This document shows, in pieces, positions 43,138-51,446 of a stretch of DNA of 64,000 bases. Position numbers and translations under genes: made by a program. Origin of the DNA: Pseudonocardia sp. TRM90224 (GTDB taxonomy: Bacteria; Actinomycetota; Actinomycetes; Mycobacteriales; Pseudonocardiaceae); NCBI RefSeq assembly GCF_021245725.1, contig NZ_JAJGSX010000010.1, forward strand, positions 186,001 through 250,000, given 5' to 3'. The notes under the pieces are model-generated. The model searched no databases and had not been told where the DNA came from. It saw only the letters and a program-made list of their open reading frames with translations. Each line of letters opens with the position of its first letter. Position 1 is the stretch's first letter.

Positions 43138-43143
43138 AGAGTA
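43138..43143 (-). promoter_or_regulatory. -10 element of the cyclotransferase-like gene
   Basis: TACTCT on the minus strand, 6 bases before GTG 43131. Confidence 0.5.
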
Positions 43144-43203
43144 GTGCGGCCACTCCCGCGTACCGTGATCGGGCAACCCGGACTGCGGTAAGGAGGCGTC
43201 CCC

Positions 43204-44607
43204 GTGACGCGCATCGTGATCATGGGCGGTGGCCCGGCCGGCTACGAGGCGGCCCTCGTGGCCGCGCAGCACGGCAGTGACGTCACCGTCGTCGAGCGCG
43301 ACGGGATGGGCGGTGCGTGCGTGCTGGACGACTGCGTGCCGTCGAAGACGTTCATCTCGTCCGCCGGCATCCGCGTCGACCTGCACCGCGCTCCGGACCT
43401 GGGGCTCACGGCCGACCGCTCGGCCCTCGGCGTCGATCTTCCCGTGGTCAACGCGCGGGTGAAGGGGCTCGCGCAGGCGCAGTCCGCCGACGTCCGGGCC
43501 CGCGTCGAGCGCGAAGGTGTGCGGATCGTCCGCGGCACGGCGGCGTTCAGCGACGAGCCGTCGGGGCGCGCGCCGCACCTCATCGAGGCCCGCACGGCCG
43601 ACGGCGGCCGCGAGGAGCTGCCGGCCGACGTCGTCCTGATCGCCACCGGCGCCACCCCACGCGTCCTCGACGACGCCCGGCCCGACGGCGAGCGCATCCT
43701 CACGTGGCGCCAGCTGTACGACCTCGCCGACCTGCCGGAACACCTCGTCGTCGTCGGCTCCGGCGTCACCGGCGCCGAGTTCGTCTCCGCCTACGTCGAG
43801 CTGGGCGCCAGGGTCACGCTGGTCTCCAGCCGCGACCGCGTGCTCCCCGGCGAGGACGCCGACGCGGCCGCCGTCCTCCAGGACGTCTTCGCCGAGCGCG
43901 GCGTCACGATCCTCGCGCAAGCGCGGGCCGAGTCGGTGCGTCGCGACGGCGACGGCGTGGTCGTCACGCTCTCCGACGGCCGGACGGTCACCGGGTCGCA
44001 CGCGCTGATGACGGTCGGTTCGGTGCCGAACACCACCGACCTCGGCATCGAGAAGATCGGCATCGAGACGGGCCGTGGCGGGTTCATCCCGGTCGACCGC
44101 GTCTCGCGTACCACCGTGCCGGGCGTCTACGCGGCCGGCGACTGCACCGGCGTGCTCATGCTCGCGTCCGTCGCGGCCATGCAGGGCCGAATCGCGATGT
44201 GGCACGCCCTCGGCGAGGGCGTTGCGCCGATCAAGCTGAAGACGGTGGCGGCGGCGGTGTTCACCCGTCCCGAGATCGCTACGGTCGGCATCAGCCAGCG
44301 CGCGATCGACGCGGGTGAGGTGCCGGCCCGCACGATCATGCTGCCGCTCTCGACGAACCCGCGCGCGAAGATGCAGGGGCTGCGTCGCGGCTTCGTGAAG
44401 CTGTTCTGCCGCCCGGCGACGGGTGTTGTCGTCGGCGGTGTGGTGGTCGCGCCCGTCGCGAGCGAGCTGATCCTGCCGATCGCGCTGGCCGTCCAGAACG
44501 GGCTGACGGTGGACGATCTCGCCTACACGTTCTCGGTGTACCCGTCGCTCTCCGGTTCGATCACCGAGGCGGGCCGGCAGCTGATGCGCCACGGCGACCT
44601 CGACTGA
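43204..44607 (+). CDS. lpdA: NAD(P)H-quinone reductase of the lipoamide dehydrogenase family
   Basis: 467 residues. It has the FAD site IVIMGGGPAGYEAALVAA, a disulfide pair Cys39/Cys44 in GGACVLDDCVPSK, the NAD site VVVGSGVTGAEFVSAYVELG and YAAGDCTGVLMLAS. The C-terminal His-Glu dyad of true lipoamide dehydrogenases is missing: the region reads YTFSVYPSLSGSITEAG. As in mycobacterial LpdA this predicts NAD(P)H-dependent quinone or disulfide reduction instead of a role in pyruvate dehydrogenase. AGGAGG lies 9 bases before GTG 43204. Confidence 0.88.
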   Translation: MTRIVIMGGGPAGYEAALVAAQHGSDVTVVERDGMGGACVLDDCVPSKTFISSAGIRVDLHRAPDLGLTADRSALGVDLPVVNARVKGLAQAQSADVRARVEREGVRIVRGTAAFSDEPSGRAPHLIEARTADGGREELPADVVLIATGATPRVLDDARPDGERILTWRQLYDLADLPEHLVVVGSGVTGAEFVSAYVELGARVTLVSSRDRVLPGEDADAAAVLQDVFAERGVTILAQARAESVRRDGDGVVVTLSDGRTVTGSHALMTVGSVPNTTDLGIEKIGIETGRGGFIPVDRVSRTTVPGVYAAGDCTGVLMLASVAAMQGRIAMWHALGEGVAPIKLKTVAAAVFTRPEIATVGISQRAIDAGEVPARTIMLPLSTNPRAKMQGLRRGFVKLFCRPATGVVVGGVVVAPVASELILPIALAVQNGLTVDDLAYTFSVYPSLSGSITEAGRQLMRHGDLD

Positions 44608-44687
44608 ATCCTCGACCGAACGGACGCAGGGGTCGGCTCCGGGACATCCCCGATGTCCAGGGGCGGCCGGCGTCGCATCGTTGACGC

Positions 44688-45044
44688 ATGACCACACGGA
44701 CCGGGCAGACCACCAACGACATCCCGGTTGTCGCCGCACTGATCGCCGGGGTCGGCGCGCAGGTCGTGGACGACGCCGCCTACATCGTGTTCCCGCCGAC
44801 GGTGATGCTGGCGTGGCTGAGCGGCCTGCTCGCCATCGCCCTCACCGCGGGCGCCGCACGGATCATCACCCGCAGCCGGACCTGTGCCACGGTCGCGCGC
44901 ACCGGGCTCGCGGTCGGTGTCGTCTCGGCCGGCGTCGGCCTGCTGATCGGCGGTTTCGGCCTCATCGCGATCATCCTCGCCGGGGTGACGGTGGTGGCCG
45001 GCGTGGCCGGTGCCGTCGCCGGTCGCAAGGAGCTGACCAGCTGA
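44688..45044 (+). CDS. Small integral membrane protein, 118 residues
   Basis: 118 residues with about four hydrophobic segments (VVAALIAGVGAQVV, VMLAWLSGLLAIALTAGA, TGLAVGVVSAGVGLLIGG, LIAIILAGVTVVAGVAGAVAG) and a short charged C-terminus. No family was recognised. It follows lpdA by 80 bases, with a CATCGT hexamer 6 bases before the ATG. A strong hairpin follows. Confidence 0.65.
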   Translation: MTTRTGQTTNDIPVVAALIAGVGAQVVDDAAYIVFPPTVMLAWLSGLLAIALTAGAARIITRSRTCATVARTGLAVGVVSAGVGLLIGGFGLIAIILAGVTVVAGVAGAVAGRKELTS

Positions 45045-45053
45045 AACCCGCTT

Positions 45054-45101
45054 GAACGGCAAAGGCCGGTGCGTCCGCGGGCGCACCGGCCTCCGCCGTT
45101 C
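45054..45101. terminator. Bidirectional terminator between convergent genes
   Basis: GAACGGC (45054-45060) pairs with GCCGTTC (45095-45101), and AGGCCGGTGCG pairs with CGCACCGGCCT inside. The minus-strand gene ends within its right arm. Confidence 0.78.
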
Positions 45102-45579
45102 ACGTCGTAGGTACCAGCGTGGTCGAGGTTTCGCGACACCCGACCAGCGGGCACAACGCCGCACATTCGAGCCGCTCGTCGTGGTCCACTTCCGTGCTCA
45201 CCCGGGCGAAAGGCCATTTCCCGGTGAAGCGTTGCAAATACCAGAAGAGGAACAAGAAATCCTGGTGGGTGGTGTCGGCGACGAGCACTTTCGGGCCCGG
45301 CAGATCGTGGATCCAGCGGGTGAAAGCGGTCATCGCGACGGCAGGTGGGTGGCTGTTCCGGCGGGTCGTCAGCCAATCCTCGGCCCGTCGCCGCCAATTC
45401 TGGAATGCGACCGGGTGCAAGGTGGCGCCGGGCAGCTCCCGCACGTTCGTGGCGAACGTACCGATCTGGTCGCGGCCGTGACCTTTGGCCACGGCGTGGA
45501 CGCTGAGCAGGGAGTGCGGGCCGGGGATCGGCCCGTCGACGTGGATGTGGGTCGTGATGAAGGACAGGTCAGGGGGCAT
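45100..45579 (-). CDS. Degenerate DEDDh exonuclease-like protein
   Basis: 159 residues. ITTHIHVDGPIPGPHSLLSVHAVAKG resembles the first exonuclease motif of DnaQ-like proteins (DIETDGPIPG...SMLSLG), but the acidic D-x-E is replaced by His residues. The later segment KVLVADTTHQDFLFLFWYLQRFTG resembles the second motif (AD..xxDxxFLxWYLxRFTG). Catalysis as a normal DEDDh nuclease is doubtful. Codon use is less GC-biased than in neighbours (runs such as TTC TTG TTC and TAT TTG), suggesting transfer. The family assignment is by resemblance only. Confidence 0.6.
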   Translation of the reverse strand: MPPDLSFITTHIHVDGPIPGPHSLLSVHAVAKGHGRDQIGTFATNVRELPGATLHPVAFQNWRRRAEDWLTTRRNSHPPAVAMTAFTRWIHDLPGPKVLVADTTHQDFLFLFWYLQRFTGKWPFARVSTEVDHDERLECAALCPLVGCRETSTTLVPTT

Positions 45580-45824
45580 GACGGATCCAGCTCGCCGATG
45601 TGGGAGGGCGTGTTCGCGGCGCGGCTGTGCCTGCGTGGCGAACGTGAGGAACCGGGCCCCGTGGTTGTGGTCACACGGGTTGCGTCACTGCTTTCCGCTA
45701 TGCACTTGTCCAGCACGGTGCGGGGTCGCTGTGGAATGAACCTGGCCAGCCGAAGTTAAATCGGCGTCGGGCGGGCGTCAACGCATCGTCGCCGGATTGT
45801 CTCCGGATGGAGCAAGCAAGGAGG

Positions 45825-47594
45825 TCAGTCCTTGATCTCACAGATCACGGTGCCTTGGGAGACGGAACTGCCTTGCTCTGCGGTCAGGCCGGTGATGGTC
45901 CCGTCCTTGTGTGCCGTGACGGGGTTCTCCATCTTCATCGCCTCGAGCACGACGACGAGGTCGCCCGCCGCGACCGTGTCACCGTCGGCCACCGCCACCT
46001 TGATGATCGTGCCTTGCATCGGGGCGGTGACCGCGTCGCCGGACACCTTTGCGCCGCCCTTGCCCGCGTTGCGCTTGCGGGGCGCGCCCTTCGCCGCACC
46101 GCCACCACCACCGGCGCTGCCTCCGCCGAGCGCGAGATCGCCCGGCAGCGAGACCTCCAGCCGCCGCCCGCCGACCTCGACGACCACCGTCTGGCGCGGC
46201 GCCTGCTCGTCGTCGCCCTCCGCAGCACTGGTGAACGGCTCGACCGTGTTGTCCCACTCGGTCTCGATCCAGCGGGTGTGCACGGTGAAGTCGTCGGCGA
46301 ACGCCGGGTCGCTGACGACGAGCCGGTGGAACGGCAGCACCGTCGCCATGCCCTCGACCTGGAACTCGGCAAGCGCGCGGCGGGCCCGTTCGAGGGCTTG
46401 GGGCCGGTCGGAACCGGTGACGATCAGCTTGGCGAGCAGCGAGTCGAACTGGCCGCCGATCACCGACCCGGCCTCGACACCCGCGTCGACGCGGACCCCG
46501 GGCCCGGCCGGGAACGAGATCGACGTGACGGTGCCCGGCGCCGGGAGGAAGCCGCGCCCGGCGTCCTCGCCGTTGATGCGGAACTCGATGGAGTGCCCGC
46601 GCGGTTCCGGGTCCTCCAGCAGGTTGAGCTGCTCGCCCTCGGCGATGCGGAACTGCTCGCGGACGAGGTCGAGCCCGCTCGTCTCCTCCGAGACCGGGTG
46701 CTCCACCTGCAGACGCGTGTTGACCTCGAGGAACGAGATCAGGCCGTCCTGCCCGACGAGGAACTCGACGGTGCCGGCGCCGTGGTAGCCCGCCTCCTTG
46801 CAGATCGCCTTGGCGGCCTCGTGGATGGTCGCGCGCTGCTCGTCGGAGAGGAACGGGGCCGGGGCCTCCTCGACGAGCTTCTGGAACCGGCGCTGCAGCG
46901 AGCAGTCGCGGGTGCCGACCACGATCACGTTGCCGTGGGTGTCGGCGAGCACCTGCGCCTCGACGTGGCGCGGCTTGTCGAGGTAGCGCTCCACGAAGCA
47001 CTCGCCTCGGCCGAACGCAGCCGTGGCCTCGCGGACCGCGGAGTCGAACAGCTCGGGGATCTCCTTGAGCTCGCGCGCGACCTTCATCCCGCGCCCGCCC
47101 CCGCCGAACGCCGCCTTGATGGCGACGGGCAGCCCGTGCTCCTCGGCGAACGCGACGACCTCGTCGGCGTCGGCGACGGGGTCGTTGGTGCCGGGGACGA
47201 GCGGCGCGCCGGCGCGGGTGGCGATGTGGCGGGCGGTGACCTTGTCGCCGAGGTCCCGGATCGCCTGCGGTGTCGGCCCGATCCAGACGAGCTCGGCGTC
47301 GATGACGGCCTGGGCGAAGTCGGCGTTCTCGGACAGGAAGCCGTATCCGGGGTGGACCGAATCGGCGCCGGAGCGCCGCGCGGCGTCGATGACCTTGTCG
47401 AAGTCGAGGTAGGACTCCGCGGCGGTGCTGCCACCGAGGCCGAAGGCCTCGTCCGCGAGCCGGACGAAGGGTGCGTCGCGGTCGGGGTCGGCGTAGACGG
47501 CAACGCTGGCGAGGCCGGCGTCGCGGCATGCCCTGATGACCCGGACGGCGATCTCCCCGCGGTTCGCGACAAGAACCTTGGTCAATCGCGGCAC
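45825..47594 (-). CDS. accA3: Acyl-CoA carboxylase alpha subunit (biotin carboxylase + BCCP)
   Basis: 589 residues. The biotin carboxylase domain starts VLVANRGEIAVRVIRACRD and includes the ATP-grasp loop KAAFGGGGRGMKVA, ERYLDKPRHVEAQVL and FLEVNTRLQVEHPVSEE. After a Gly/Ala/Lys linker the biotinyl domain carries EAMKMEN near residue 550 with the biotinylated Lys. It supplies carboxybiotin to the AccD carboxyltransferase. GTG 47594 follows GGGAGG at a good distance; the frame upstream runs into a repeat. Confidence 0.94.
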   Translation of the reverse strand: MPRLTKVLVANRGEIAVRVIRACRDAGLASVAVYADPDRDAPFVRLADEAFGLGGSTAAESYLDFDKVIDAARRSGADSVHPGYGFLSENADFAQAVIDAELVWIGPTPQAIRDLGDKVTARHIATRAGAPLVPGTNDPVADADEVVAFAEEHGLPVAIKAAFGGGGRGMKVARELKEIPELFDSAVREATAAFGRGECFVERYLDKPRHVEAQVLADTHGNVIVVGTRDCSLQRRFQKLVEEAPAPFLSDEQRATIHEAAKAICKEAGYHGAGTVEFLVGQDGLISFLEVNTRLQVEHPVSEETSGLDLVREQFRIAEGEQLNLLEDPEPRGHSIEFRINGEDAGRGFLPAPGTVTSISFPAGPGVRVDAGVEAGSVIGGQFDSLLAKLIVTGSDRPQALERARRALAEFQVEGMATVLPFHRLVVSDPAFADDFTVHTRWIETEWDNTVEPFTSAAEGDDEQAPRQTVVVEVGGRRLEVSLPGDLALGGGSAGGGGGAAKGAPRKRNAGKGGAKVSGDAVTAPMQGTIIKVAVADGDTVAAGDLVVVLEAMKMENPVTAHKDGTITGLTAEQGSSVSQGTVICEIKD

Positions 47595-47727
47595 GGCCGG
47601 CCTCCCTGTGGCTCGATGAGCTGCCTCGCGGACGCCGGCAACCCGCGCCGGCGCGTTTGTTACCGGGGAGTTTAGGCATGTGCGGGGCGCCGCCGGGTGT
47701 GGCGTCGGTGACGGCCGGCGCGGATGT

Positions 47728-47787
47728 CCCCACCGTTTTGCCAACCTGCACACCCGCAACGGCGTGCAGGTTGGCAAAACGGTGGGC
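47728..47787. terminator. Family A hairpin, copy 5
   Basis: CCCCACCGTTTTGCC (47728-47742) pairs with GGCAAAACGGTGGG (47773-47786); the inner stem is ACCTGCAC/GTGCAGGT. It lies downstream of the DUF692 cassette and upstream of accA3, separating their transcripts. Confidence 0.75.
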
Positions 47788-47824
47788 AAGTTCGGGTGGC
47801 GCGGGCCGGGTCGTCAGCGGCGGC

Positions 47825-48232
47825 TCAGCGGCGGCGCAGTCGCAGCAGTGTGGTGCGGAGGCCGACGAGGTGGCGGGGGCGGGGGTCGCCGGTGCCGTCG
47901 TAGCGCAGGCGGGCGTTCCAGAGGGCCAGCTCGTCCGCTGCCGCGGGGGTGAGGCCGGTGCTCCCGCGGATGGCGCGGGCGACCTCCCAGCCGTCGCGCA
48001 GCGCGCCGACCGGCGGGTTCCCTTCACGCAGCCGGACGAACGTCGCGGGCCAGCCGTCCCCGAGCGACGCCGCGAGCAGCGGCCATGCCTTCGCGGCCTC
48101 GATGGCGCGTTTGCGCAGCAGCGAACGCCGGGTCGCCTCGATCCGGCGGGTGTCGAACCCCTCCGGGAACGGAGCCCCCGCGACGAGCGCCGCGACCAGC
48201 TCGGCCTGCCGCTCGGCCAGCCCGCCGCTCAT
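47825..48232 (-). CDS. SCO6045-like partner protein of the DUF692 enzyme
   Basis: 135 residues, helical and basic: ERQAELVAALVAGAPFPEGFDTRRIEATRRSLLRKRAIEAAKAWPLLAASLG, then WPATFVRLREGNPP and a basic C-terminus. It matches the C-terminal domain named after Streptomyces coelicolor SCO6045, which accompanies DUF692 genes. Its ATG overlaps the DUF692 stop (ATGA). By analogy with MbnC, TglI or BufC, which partner other MNIO enzymes, it may present the peptide substrate; this is inference. Confidence 0.75.
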   Translation of the reverse strand: MSGGLAERQAELVAALVAGAPFPEGFDTRRIEATRRSLLRKRAIEAAKAWPLLAASLGDGWPATFVRLREGNPPVGALRDGWEVARAIRGSTGLTPAAADELALWNARLRYDGTGDPRPRHLVGLRTTLLRLRRR

Positions 48233-49056
48233 CGGGTGCCGGCCGGTGCGAGGTGCCCCGCCGAGCCCGCGATCGCCGCCAGCTCGGCCTCCAGCTCCGC
48301 GGCCGGCGGGTAGCGGCCGTCGCGCTCCAGCATCATCGGCGGCGGGCCGGCGGTGCGCTCGACGAGGTGCGCGACGAGGTCGAGCACCTCCTGCGGTACG
48401 GGTGCGGTGTGCGTGTCGTGGTACAGCCCGTCGTGCTCCGCACCGCCTGCGACGTGCACGTACGCCACCTGGTCGAGCGGGAACCGGGCGAGCACGTCGT
48501 GCGCGTCCTGGCCCCGGTTGAGCGCGTTGGCGTGCACGTTGGCGACGTCGAGCAGCAGCATCGCGCCGGTCCGTTCCAGCAGCTCGTGCAGGAAGTCCGG
48601 ATCGCTGTACTCGTCGTCGGGCCAGTCGAAGAGCGCCGCGATCGGCTCCAGCGCGAGCGGGACGTCCAGCTCCGCCTGGGTGCGGCGGATGTTCCTGGTG
48701 AGCACGTCGAGCGCCTCGCGGGTGCGCGGCACCGGCAGCAGGTGGCCGGCGTCGCGCCCGCCGGCGCGGGTGAACGAGATGTGCTCGCTCACCAGCGGCG
48801 CTCCGAGCGCGCCGGCGCACGCGGCGAGGTGCGCGACCCGTCCGGCCTCGACGGTCTCCGCGGATCCCAGCGAGAGCCGCACGCCGTGCGGGATCACCGG
48901 GATACCGCGCTCCCGCAGGTCGGCCACCCCTCGAGGCAGACCTGCGGGAGAGATCGACTCGGCGATGAGCTCGCAGAACCCGAGTTGCGGCAGGCTCGCG
49001 ACCCAGCCGCTGATTTCCGGGCGCCATCCGATGCCCATCCCCGTCACCGTGGTCAT
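48229..49056 (-). CDS. DUF692 multinuclear non-heme iron oxidative (MNIO) enzyme
   Basis: 275 residues, a TIM-barrel family that includes MbnB and TglH, which modify Cys residues of ribosomal peptides with iron and oxygen. Candidate metal ligands are E33, H57, E91-H92, E137, D170/N173/H175 in LLLDVANVHANALNRG, H201, H208, H213-D214-H216 and E244. ATG 49056 (MTTVTGMGIGWRPE) was chosen; the longer frame reads into the Gly-coding tail of the upstream gene. It starts 1 base after the stop of the TIGR04222 gene, whose tail has three Cys, making that tail the obvious candidate substrate. Confidence 0.88.
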   Translation of the reverse strand: MTTVTGMGIGWRPEISGWVASLPQLGFCELIAESISPAGLPRGVADLRERGIPVIPHGVRLSLGSAETVEAGRVAHLAACAGALGAPLVSEHISFTRAGGRDAGHLLPVPRTREALDVLTRNIRRTQAELDVPLALEPIAALFDWPDDEYSDPDFLHELLERTGAMLLLDVANVHANALNRGQDAHDVLARFPLDQVAYVHVAGGAEHDGLYHDTHTAPVPQEVLDLVAHLVERTAGPPPMMLERDGRYPPAAELEAELAAIAGSAGHLAPAGTR

Positions 49057-49057
49057 G

Positions 49058-49978
49058 TCAACCCCCGCAACCTCCGCCGCCACCACATCCGCCGCCGCCC
49101 CCACCGCCGCCGCCCCCGTCACCGCTGCCGCAGCTGCCGCCGGCGTACCCGTCGCCACCGCCCCCGAACGACGACGCCCGCTGCACCGCGAACTCCTCGG
49201 CCATGGCGGGGTCGGACGCCCACATCGCGCTGGTGCCGAACAGCCCGATGCCGAGCACGGCCCCCGCCGGCCCGTACACGTGCCAATCGGGGTGCATCGA
49301 CGGCGAGAGGTCCTCGTGCTCGGTGCGCAGCCGGGTGAGCAGCCGGTTGCCGGCGCCGCTGCGCTCCGGGGCGCGGGTCATCAGGACGAGCGCGACGACG
49401 GCCGCGCCGATGAGCGCGAGCAGCAGGAAACCGACCGGGCGGGCCTCGGCGATGCCGGCCAGCAGCCGGACCAGCCCGAACCCGGCGACGGCGAGCATCC
49501 ACACGCCGACCTTGCGGATCGCGCTGCGCTGCTTCCCCGTGAGCAGGAGCCCGTCGGCGACAAGCCGGCCCTCGATCGCCCCGAGCGCATGGGATACCTC
49601 CCACAGGTGGGCGAGGCGCGAGCGCGACTGCCGGGACGTCGCCCCCTTGTAGAGAGCGCGTTCGAGCAGGTCGGAGCCAGGGTCGACGCGGGGGACCGCC
49701 TTGACGTTCCCGCGCTTCGAGGTGATCGCGCCGGCGAGCCGCAACGAGCTGAGCGCCGAGACGACCGCGAGGGCGCGGCCGCCGTTGAGGTAGGCGAGGT
49801 CGTGCGGCCGGGCAACGATGTCGCCTGCGTCGCGAGAGGTCTTGCTCACCGGGTCGGCGAGCGCGGCGCGCTTGCGGATCGCGGCGATGAGCACGACCAC
49901 CGCGAGCACGACGTAGGCGACGAGGAAGGTCGTGCCGTCGATGCCCCAGGTGTCGCCTGTGGCTGCGAGTGCCTTCAT
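49058..49978 (-). CDS. TIGR04222-type membrane protein with Gly/Cys-rich C-terminal tail
   Basis: 306 residues. One transmembrane helix (about 17-36), a soluble middle part, two more helices (about 160-205), a possible fourth, then a tail from about residue 271 of Gly/Ser with Cys at 283, 298 and 304, ending GGGGGCGGGGGCGG. ATG 49978 lies close behind AGGAGG (GTG 49981 is too close). It is the first gene of a three-gene operon with the DUF692 enzyme and its partner. A 12-base box at 50054-50065 and CACACT at 50014-50019 precede it. The Cys tail is the likely modification site; this is not shown by the sequence alone. Confidence 0.82.
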   Translation of the reverse strand: MKALAATGDTWGIDGTTFLVAYVVLAVVVLIAAIRKRAALADPVSKTSRDAGDIVARPHDLAYLNGGRALAVVSALSSLRLAGAITSKRGNVKAVPRVDPGSDLLERALYKGATSRQSRSRLAHLWEVSHALGAIEGRLVADGLLLTGKQRSAIRKVGVWMLAVAGFGLVRLLAGIAEARPVGFLLLALIGAAVVALVLMTRAPERSGAGNRLLTRLRTEHEDLSPSMHPDWHVYGPAGAVLGIGLFGTSAMWASDPAMAEEFAVQRASSFGGGGDGYAGGSCGSGDGGGGGGGGGGCGGGGGCGG

Positions 49979-50013
49979 CACACCTCCTGAGCCGTCTTTA
50001 TGAGACGCCTCAC

Positions 50014-50065
50014 AGTGTGTGCACCGACACGCTGCGTGGGAACGAACTTCACAAGGACTTGAGGT
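50014..50065 (-). promoter_or_regulatory. Shared promoter module 1 (ACCTCAAGTCCT-N34-CACACT)
   Basis: On the minus strand ACCTCAAGTCCT (50065-50054) is followed after 34 bases by CACACT (50019-50014), upstream of the TIGR04222 gene. The same module occurs before the genes at 55210 and 55540. CACACT is -10-like; the 12-base box is in activator position. Confidence 0.7.
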
Positions 50066-50108
50066 TCGCCGCCGTGCTGCTTGAGATCCTTTTGAGGTCG
50101 ACGAAAGG

Positions 50109-50546
50109 TCAGGCCGCCGTTGCCGTCCTGACCTGGTTCTTGATCCGCGCCAGCATCGCTGCCATCCCGCGCAGCCGCAGAGGGCTCACGGCCTGCGCCA
50201 ACCCCAGCGCGACGTAGAAGTCGTCGGGGACGGCGAGCACGTCGGCGGCCGGCTCACCGTCGAGCCCGGTGCGCATGATGGACGCAAAACCCCTGGTCGT
50301 CGGCGCCTCCGGGGGCGCGGAGAAGAACAGGTGCACGAGCCGGTCGCCGTCGGGTTCCACCTCCACCGCGAGGAACAGCGGCGACTGGCACTCGTGGACC
50401 TGCTCCATCGTGTCCGCCGCGTCGGCGTACCGCGGCGGCAGCTCGGGCAGCTCGTCGCTCAGCTCGAGCAGCAGCTGCAACCGGTCGCGCGGCCCGACCT
50501 CGGCGAACTCGTCCACCAGCTCCGCGAGCTGCGGCGGCAGCGTCAT
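50109..50546 (-). CDS. SufE-like sulfur acceptor protein
   Basis: 145 residues. The family Cys is C53 in MEQVHECQSPLFLAVEV, with LVHLFFSAPPEAPTTRGFASIM following. SufE proteins accept persulfide from cysteine desulfurases; here the gene is coupled to the sulfurtransferase sseA (its ATG overlaps the sseA stop), so it probably works with SseA in sulfur transfer. It is collinear with mycobacterial Rv3284. Confidence 0.88.
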   Translation of the reverse strand: MTLPPQLAELVDEFAEVGPRDRLQLLLELSDELPELPPRYADAADTMEQVHECQSPLFLAVEVEPDGDRLVHLFFSAPPEAPTTRGFASIMRTGLDGEPAADVLAVPDDFYVALGLAQAVSPLRLRGMAAMLARIKNQVRTATAA

Positions 50547-51433
50547 GCCGTCCCGCGCTCACTGCCCTGGACGATGGGCACGCGCACGGAGTTGCCCCAC
50601 TCGGTCCAGCTGCCGTCGTAGTTGCGGACCTTCCCGAAGCCGAGCAGGTGCGTCAGCACGAACCACGTGTGGCTGGAGCGCTCGCCGATCCGGCAGTACG
50701 CGACGACGTCGTCGGCCGGCGAGAGGCCCTGTTCCTGCTGGTAGATGGCTTCCAGGTCGGCCCGCGGCTTGAACGTGGCGTCCTCTGCGGCCGCGCGGGC
50801 CCACGGCACGCTCGCCGCGCCGGGGATGTGCCCGCCGCGCACCGCGCCCTCCTGCGGGTAGTCGGGCATGTGCAGCAGCTCGCCCGAGTACTCACCGGGG
50901 GAGCGGACGTCGACGAGCGGCTTGCCGAGGTGCGCGAGCACGTCGTCCTTGAACGCCCTGATCGTGGTGTCGTCCCGCTCGACGACGGGGTACTGCGCCG
51001 GGGTCGGCTTGGACTGCTCGGTGGTCATCTCGCGGCCCTCGGCGACCCACTTGGCCCGCCCGCCGTCGAGGATCCGCACGTCCGCGTGCCCGAAGAGGGA
51101 GAACACCCACAACGCGTAGGTGGCCCACCAGTTGTTGCGGTCGCCGTAGAAGACGACGGTGGTGTCGCGGCCGATCCCGCGCTCACCGCAGATCTCGGCG
51201 AACCGGGCGCCGTCGACGTAGTCGCGGGTGACGGGGTCGTTCAGCTCGGTGTGCCAGTCGACCTTCACCGAGCCCGGGATGTGCCCCGTCTCGTAGAGCA
51301 GGACGTCCTCGTCGGACTCGACGACCACGAGGCCGTCGGCGCCGAGGTTCGCGGCGAGCCATTCGGTCGTGACGAGCCGCTCCGGGTGGGCGTACGCGGC
51401 CAGCTTCGGGTCGGTGTCGTTCTGCAGCGCCAT
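50543..51433 (-). CDS. sseA: Thiosulfate sulfurtransferase (two-domain rhodanese)
   Basis: 296 residues with two rhodanese domains. The catalytic Cys is C247 in VVAYCRIGERSSHTWFVL; the N-terminal domain, ending in VVFYGDRNNWWATYALWV, is inactive, as usual. It transfers sulfane sulfur to an acceptor. ATG 51433 lies 7 bases after TAGCCT, whose TAG is the maf stop codon. Its stop overlaps the sufE-like gene. Confidence 0.92.
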   Translation of the reverse strand: MALQNDTDPKLAAYAHPERLVTTEWLAANLGADGLVVVESDEDVLLYETGHIPGSVKVDWHTELNDPVTRDYVDGARFAEICGERGIGRDTTVVFYGDRNNWWATYALWVFSLFGHADVRILDGGRAKWVAEGREMTTEQSKPTPAQYPVVERDDTTIRAFKDDVLAHLGKPLVDVRSPGEYSGELLHMPDYPQEGAVRGGHIPGAASVPWARAAAEDATFKPRADLEAIYQQEQGLSPADDVVAYCRIGERSSHTWFVLTHLLGFGKVRNYDGSWTEWGNSVRVPIVQGSERGTA

Positions 51434-51440
51434 GCCCGGA

Positions 51441-51446
51441 AGGCTA
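51441..51446 (-). promoter_or_regulatory. -10 element of leaderless sseA, sharing the maf stop codon
   Basis: TAGCCT on the minus strand, 7 bases before ATG 51433. TAG (51446-51444) is the stop codon of maf. Confidence 0.6.

Noticed and set aside
43204..44607. Dihydrolipoamide dehydrogenase of a keto-acid dehydrogenase complex
   Set aside because: The redox Cys pair is present, but the C-terminal His-Glu dyad is absent and no complex subunits are nearby; the quinone-reductase type fits better.
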